64,000 bases of DNA from positions 57,273 to 121,272 of the forward strand of contig WELA01012439.1 in the NCBI GenBank assembly GCA_009602735.1. The letters run 5' to 3'. Position 1 is the stretch's first letter. Each line of letters begins with the position of its first letter. Origin of the DNA: Mesotaenium endlicherianum. Lineage: Eukaryota > Streptophyta > Zygnematophyceae > Zygnematales > Mesotaeniaceae. This document shows, one piece after another, positions 59,401-64,000 of this stretch. A program made the translations under genes and the position numbers. Below the pieces are notes generated by a model, which saw only the letters and a list, made by a program, of their open reading frames with translations, ran no database searches and was not told the origin of the DNA.

Positions 59401-62400
59401 CAGGCATTTGGACGAACGCCTGGGCTACAGTGGACACGCTCTGTCCGACGGACGTCAGGCGTGAGGGCAGCCAGGCAGCAGAGTGAGGGCTTGAGGCAGG
59501 GAGATTCTTCGGTTCTCTTTGTTTCGCGGGCAGGAAAAGTCTCCAACCAGGAAGGTGCTAGAGTGGCTGAGAGACTAAAGGCCCTGCGGGCGAGTGAGAA
59601 GGTTGAGACCGTGGCCTCGCCTCCTCCTCCGTCTACGGTGGGTACTTGCCCCCTTTCCTTCCCTCTCCTTCTGCCTGCACCTTCAGCACCCCCCTCCAGC
59701 TTCACCCTCCTCGTCCCTCTCCTTCGCACTTTTTGGATCAGCCGCTTTTTGTGGAGGAACCGTCGACTCACATGTTCAGGAAAGATGAAATGAAGAAAAA
59801 ACTTATCAGGCACGTCTCGTCTCTCTCTCTGTATCAGTCTCAGTCTTGCCTGCATTGCCTGCGTCCTCCTGAACGAGCCTTACGCCTTGTGGGGGATCGA
59901 GTATGTCGCATCGTCTGTGAGGAGCGGTGCATGCCGCCTCGCGCTCCTCTTCAACTCTTCAGCTCCAAGGCTTTCGCCCTCCTTCTCGGCTCTCTTGCAA
60001 CAACGTTTGAGTTTCGACAGCCTCTGATGAGAGCAACAGGAGGGGAGCACAGCAGCATCGAGCTCCTCTTCTCTCTCGCTCTCATCAACACTCACGCAAT
60101 TGCGCGGCAGCAACCTGGCCAGGGAGGGCAGAAAACTCATCGGGTGTCTGTCTAAATAAATGCGAGCAGTCACCGGGGAGGATTGGAACGCGTTAGGTTG
60201 GCAACAGACCATGACCTCTACAGAGGATCCTGCCAGGCATTTGGACGAACGCCTGGGCTACAGTGGACACGCTCTGTCCGACGGACGTCAGGCGTGAGGG
60301 CAGCCAGGCAGCAGAGTGAGGGCTTGAGGCAGGGAGATTCTTCGGTTCTCTTTGTTTCGCGGGCAGGAAAAGTCTCCAACCAGGAAGGTGCTAGAGTGGC
60401 TGAGAGACTAAAGGCCCTGCGGGCGAGTGAGAAGGTTGAGACCGTGGCCTCGCCTCCTCCTCCGTCTACGGTGGGTACTTGCCCCCTTTCCTTCCCTCTC
60501 CTTCTGCCTGCACCTTCAGCACCCCCCTCCAGCTTCACCCTCCTCGTCCCTCTCCTTCGCACTTTTTGGATCAGCCGCTTTTTGTGGAGGAACCGTCGAC
60601 TCACATGTTCAGGAAAGATGAAATGAAGAAAAAACTTATCAGGCACGTCTCGTCTCTCTCTCTGTATCAGTCTCAGTCTTGCCTGCATTGCCTGCGTCCT
60701 CCTGAACGAGCCTTACGCCTTGTGGGGGATCGAGTATGTCGCATCGTCTGTGAGGAGCGGTGCATGCCGCCTCGCGCTCCTCTTCAACTCTTCAGCTCCA
60801 AGGCTTTCGCCCTCCTTCTCGGCTCTCTTGCAACAACGTTTGAGTTTCGACAGCCTCTGATGAGAGCAACAGGAGGGGAGCACAGCAGCATCGAGCTCCT
60901 CTTCTCTCTCGCTCTCATCAACACTCACGCAATTGCGCGGCAGCAACCTGGCCAGGGAGGGCAGAAAACTCATCGGGTGTCTGTCTAAATAAATGCGAGC
61001 AGTCACCGGGGAGGATTGGAACGCGTTAGGTTGGCAACAGACCATGACCTCTACAGAGGATCCTGCCAGGCATTTGGACGAACGCCTGGGCTACAGTGGA
61101 CACGCTCTGTCCGACGGACGTCAGGCGTGAGGGCAGCCAGGCAGCAGAGTGAGGGCTTGAGGCAGGGAGATTCTTCGGTTCTCTTTGTTTCGCGGGCAGG
61201 AAAAGTCTCCAACCAGGAAGGTGCTAGAGTGGCTGAGAGACTAAAGGCCCTGCGGGCGAGTGAGAAGGTTGAGACCGTGGCCTCGCCTCCTCCTCCGTCT
61301 ACGGTGGGTACTTGCCCCCTTTCCTTCCCTCTCCTTCTGCCTGCACCTTCAGCACCCCCCTCCAGCTTCACCCTCCTCGTCCCTCTCCTTCGCACTTTTT
61401 GGATCAGCCGCTTTTTGTGGAGGAACCGTCGACTCACATGTTCAGGAAAGATGAAATGAAGAAAAAACTTATCAGGCACGTCTCGTCTCTCTCTCTGTAT
61501 CAGTCTCAGTCTTGCCTGCATTGCCTGCGTCCTCCTGAACGAGCCTTACGCCTTGTGGGGGATCGAGTATGTCGCATCGTCTGTGAGGAGCGGTGCATGC
61601 CGCCTCGCGCTCCTCTTCAACTCTTCAGCTCCAAGGCTTTCGCCCTCCTTCTCGGCTCTCTTGCAACAACGTTTGAGTTTCGACAGCCTCTGATGAGAGC
61701 AACAGGAGGGGAGCACAGCAGCATCGAGCTCCTCTTCTCTCTCGCTCTCATCAACACTCACGCAATTGCGCGGCAGCAACCTGGCCAGGGAGGGCAGAAA
61801 ACTCATCGGGTGTCTGTCTAAATAAATGCGAGCAGTCACCGGGGAGGATTGGAACGCGTTAGGTTGGCAACAGACCATGACCTCTACAGAGGATCCTGCC
61901 AGGCATTTGGACGAACGCCTGGGCTACAGTGGACACGCTCTGTCCGACGGACGTCAGGCGTGAGGGCAGCCAGGCAGCAGAGTGAGGGCTTGAGGCAGGG
62001 AGATTCTTCGGTTCTCTTTGTTTCGCGGGCAGGAAAAGTCTCCAACCAGGAAGGTGCTAGAGTGGCTGAGAGACTAAAGGCCCTGCGGGCGAGTGAGAAG
62101 GTTGAGACCGTGGCCTCGCCTCCTCCTCCGTCTACGGTGGGTACTTGCCCCCTTTCCTTCCCTCTCCTTCTGCCTGCACCTTCAGCACCCCCCTCCAGCT
62201 TCACCCTCCTCGTCCCTCTCCTTCGCACTTTTTGGATCAGCCGCTTTTTGTGGAGGAACCGTCGACTCACATGTTCAGGAAAGATGAAATGAAGAAAAAA
62301 CTTATCAGGCACGTCTCGTCTCTCTCTCTGTATCAGTCTCAGTCTTGCCTGCATTGCCTGCGTCCTCCTGAACGAGCCTTACGCCTTGTGGGGGATCGAG

Positions 62401-63066
62401 TATGTCGCATCGTCTGTGAGGAGCGGTGCATGCCGCCTCGCGCTCCTCTTCAACTCTTCAGCTCCAAGGCTTTCGCCCTCCTTCTCGGCTCTCTTGCAAC
62501 AACGTTTGAGTTTCGACAGCCTCTGATGAGAGCAACAGGAGGGGAGCACAGCAGCATCGAGCTCCTCTTCTCTCTCGCTCTCATCAACACTCACGCAATT
62601 GCGCGGCAGCAACCTGGCCAGGGAGGGCAGAAAACTCATCGGGTGTCTGTCTAAATAAATGCGAGCAGTCACCGGGGAGGATTGGAACGCGTTAGGTTGG
62701 CAACAGACCATGACCTCTACAGAGGATCCTGCCAGGCATTTGGACGAACGCCTGGGCTACAGTGGACACGCTCTGTCCGACGGACGTCAGGCGTGAGGGC
62801 AGCCAGGCAGCAGAGTGAGGGCTTGAGGCAGGGAGATTCTTCGGTTCTCTTTGTTTCGCGGGCAGGAAAAGTCTCCAACCAGGAAGGTGCTAGAGTGGCT
62901 GAGAGACTAAAGGCCCTGCGGGCGAGTGAGAAGGTTGAGACCGTGGCCTCGCCTCCTCCTCCGTCTACGGTGGGTACTTGCCCCCTTTCCTTCCCTCTCC
63001 TTCTGCCTGCACCTTCAGCACCCCCCTCCAGCTTCACCCTCCTCGTCCCTCTCCTTCGCACTTTTT
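53493..63066. repeat. 833-bp tandem array, 11 full units plus 411 bp
   Basis: Units start with TAAATGCGAGCAGTCACC at 53493, 54326, 55159 and every 833 bases up to 62656. The final unit breaks off at the N at 63067. Units 2 to 12 appear identical over their length. Unit 1 differs by two bases (ACAAATGCC against ACGAACGCC near 53581-53586). The unit length is not a multiple of three, so it is a genomic duplication, not an in-frame protein repeat. Each unit contains a plausible pair of exons. Confidence 0.97.
53703..53982 (+). CDS. Putative exon pair inside each 833-bp unit (first copy)
   Basis: Exon A is 53703-53806 (acceptor GCGGGCAG, donor GTGGGTAC) and reads KVSNQEGARVAERLKALRAS... ending in a Pro-rich SPPPPST. 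A 104-base pyrimidine-rich intron follows. Exon B is 53911-53982 (acceptor TTGGATCAG) and reads PLFVEEPSTHMFRKDEMKKK before a weak donor (GTCTCG). Both junctions are phase 0. The joined peptide is charged and helix-prone, which looks more like protein than the shadow frames. I do not recognise the family. It recurs every 833 bases; the last unit keeps only exon A (62866-62969). Confidence 0.35.
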
Positions 63067-63067
63067 N

Positions 63068-63353
63068 CAAGCCTAGCAGCAGAAGCTGCAGACGGCATCA
63101 GCAGCACTCTGCAGGAAGCTCGTGTCCATGTGCAGGAAGCGCGTGCGTGTGCGCACACGTGGCAGCAGCAGAGGTTGCCACACTTGCGCCTTCGCATGTG
63201 CGGGAGCACGCCCTTTGTCATGTTCTTTTTGTGACAGCTTGTGCACGCCGCCGTAGAAAGAACGGCATTGTATGGTATGCCCTCTATTCTGGAGCCAGCC
63301 CTCTGCCAGGTGGCGGCGTGACACATCACCGCCTTGGCATCCTCCTCCTCTGA
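63068..63353 (+). other. Sequence after the array; possible exon, unidentified
   Basis: A plus-strand frame right of the N reads SLAAEAADGISSTLQEARVH, an amphipathic, coding-like segment. It is followed by Arg/His-rich sequence less like protein. It could be a further exon of the gene represented in the array or of the membrane-spanning exon at 63796. No splice sites are decisive. Confidence 0.25.
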
Positions 63354-63795
63354 CCTCTGGCTTTGACTTTGTTCTGACCCATATCTAGCTTCTGGTGGAC
63401 CCTCACTACTGCCTGACTTTACTTAAACCTGGCTTTGGTTTGACTTTGACTGTACCTTGACACACGCCTGACTCATGCCTGGCGTCGATCTGACCTTAAC
63501 TCAACCTAACTCGTATCCTGGCTTGCGATTTAGCCCTACTTTTTTCCAAATTCTGACTCTCACCTTCAACTCTACTCCGCCTCATACCTGGCTTCTCATG
63601 TTACTCCAGCTCGTCCCTGATCCCGACCTTCTATTGGAATTCCGCGTCAAAGTCCCAAGACTACCCTGTCTTTGACTCTGCCGTTGACTTCCCCTTGACT
63701 TTGCCGCTGACTTTCCCTTTGAATCTGCCCTTGACCCTCCCCTTGAATCCCCCATTGACTCTGCCGCCGGCCTTGACTCTTCTTTGACTCTCCAG
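63354..63795 (+). repeat. Degenerate TTGACTYTGCC-type repeats
   Basis: The words CTTTGACT, CCTTGACTTTGCC and CCTTGAATC recur about every 12 bases, most regularly from 63660 to 63795. The same TTTGACT words occur at 6630-6830. The tract ends at a splice acceptor for the next exon. Confidence 0.65.
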
Positions 63796-64000
63796 CAGCC
63801 GGCGCAGCAGGGCATAGCGGCGATTCCCAAGCTGTGGCTTGGCGCCGGCATCGCTGCCGCCATCGTCGTGGCAGCTGGCATTGCAGCCCTGCTGCAGCGC
63901 AGGAAGCCCGCAGGCGAGCGCTCCATGGATGCGCTCGCGCGCCGAGGCTTTGTGGCGGGCGACCGCGACGAACCGTACGCTCCCCCTCCACCCCCCCCCC
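63796..64000 (+). CDS. Exon of an unidentified single-pass membrane protein (3' end outside window)
   Basis: After the acceptor GACTCTCCAG the frame reads QPAQQGIAAIPK, then a hydrophobic helix LWLGAGIAAAIVVAAGIAAL of about 22 residues, then basic LQRRKPAGERS, MDALARRGFVAGDRDEPYAP and a Pro run. The small-residue (Gly/Ala/Val) helix followed by Arg/Lys is a typical single membrane anchor with the C-terminal side positively charged. Third positions are GC-rich, like the other genes here. The frame is still open at 64000. I do not recognise the family; a link to the array exons is only positional. Confidence 0.5.

Noticed and set aside
53493-63066. CRISPR-like array
   Set aside because: Unit of 833 bp without short repeat/spacer structure, in a eukaryotic genome.

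Overview
The window is nuclear DNA of a green-lineage eukaryote with large, intron-rich genes and many repeats. The plastid-type ketol-acid reductoisomerase with a transit peptide, the land-plant-like GCP5/6-family gamma-tubulin complex gene, the plant-type GT106 O-fucosyltransferase, the chromodomain Ty3/gypsy element and degenerate TTTAGGG-like telomeric motifs together suggest a streptophyte. Introns of about 0.3-3 kb, GT/CA microsatellites and scaffold gaps would fit a charophyte alga such as Chara. The species is an inference; no search was run.

Layout. 1-4003 is the 3' part of a Ty3/gypsy chromovirus: pol with one frameshift, polypurine tract, and a 503-bp 3' LTR with TG...CA ends. 4273-4407 is a second, diverged LTR tail. 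4.4-7.1 kb is intergenic with degenerate repeats. 7457-15957 (+) is a ten-exon ketol-acid reductoisomerase gene for branched-chain amino acid synthesis (593 aa). 17159-17761 (+) is a small acidic/basic protein ending in a CHZ-like histone-chaperone motif. 18656-24164 (-) is a GT106-type O-fucosyltransferase in about eight exons. 25256-51934 (-) is one 26.7-kb gene of 22 reconstructed exons encoding a GCP5/GCP6-type gamma-tubulin complex component (best GCP6, about 2,330 aa) with a 1,292-codon exon carrying a very large low-complexity insertion. 53493-63066 is a tandem array of about 11.5 near-identical 833-bp units, each holding a plausible exon pair. 63.8-64.0 kb (+) holds a membrane-spanning exon of an unidentified gene cut by the window end.

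Assembly quality matters here. There are two N gaps (27885-28200 and 46096-46562), a 667-base C run inside a GCP6 intron, and seven single Ns. One single N (33283) joins two identical 1.87-kb copies carrying the same two GCP6 exons, and another (63067) ends the 833-bp array. These look at least partly like joins or collapses by the assembler.

The genes are ordinary housekeeping neighbours (amino-acid synthesis in the plastid, chromatin, Golgi glycosylation, microtubule nucleation) and do not form a functional cluster. The least explained signals are the GCP6 mega-exon, a 10-bp motif (GCCASSTGKC) dispersed about 25 times from 22 to 50 kb, the 833-bp array, and GT/CA tracts sitting next to splice sites. 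I saw no rRNA or tRNA genes and no CRISPR array.
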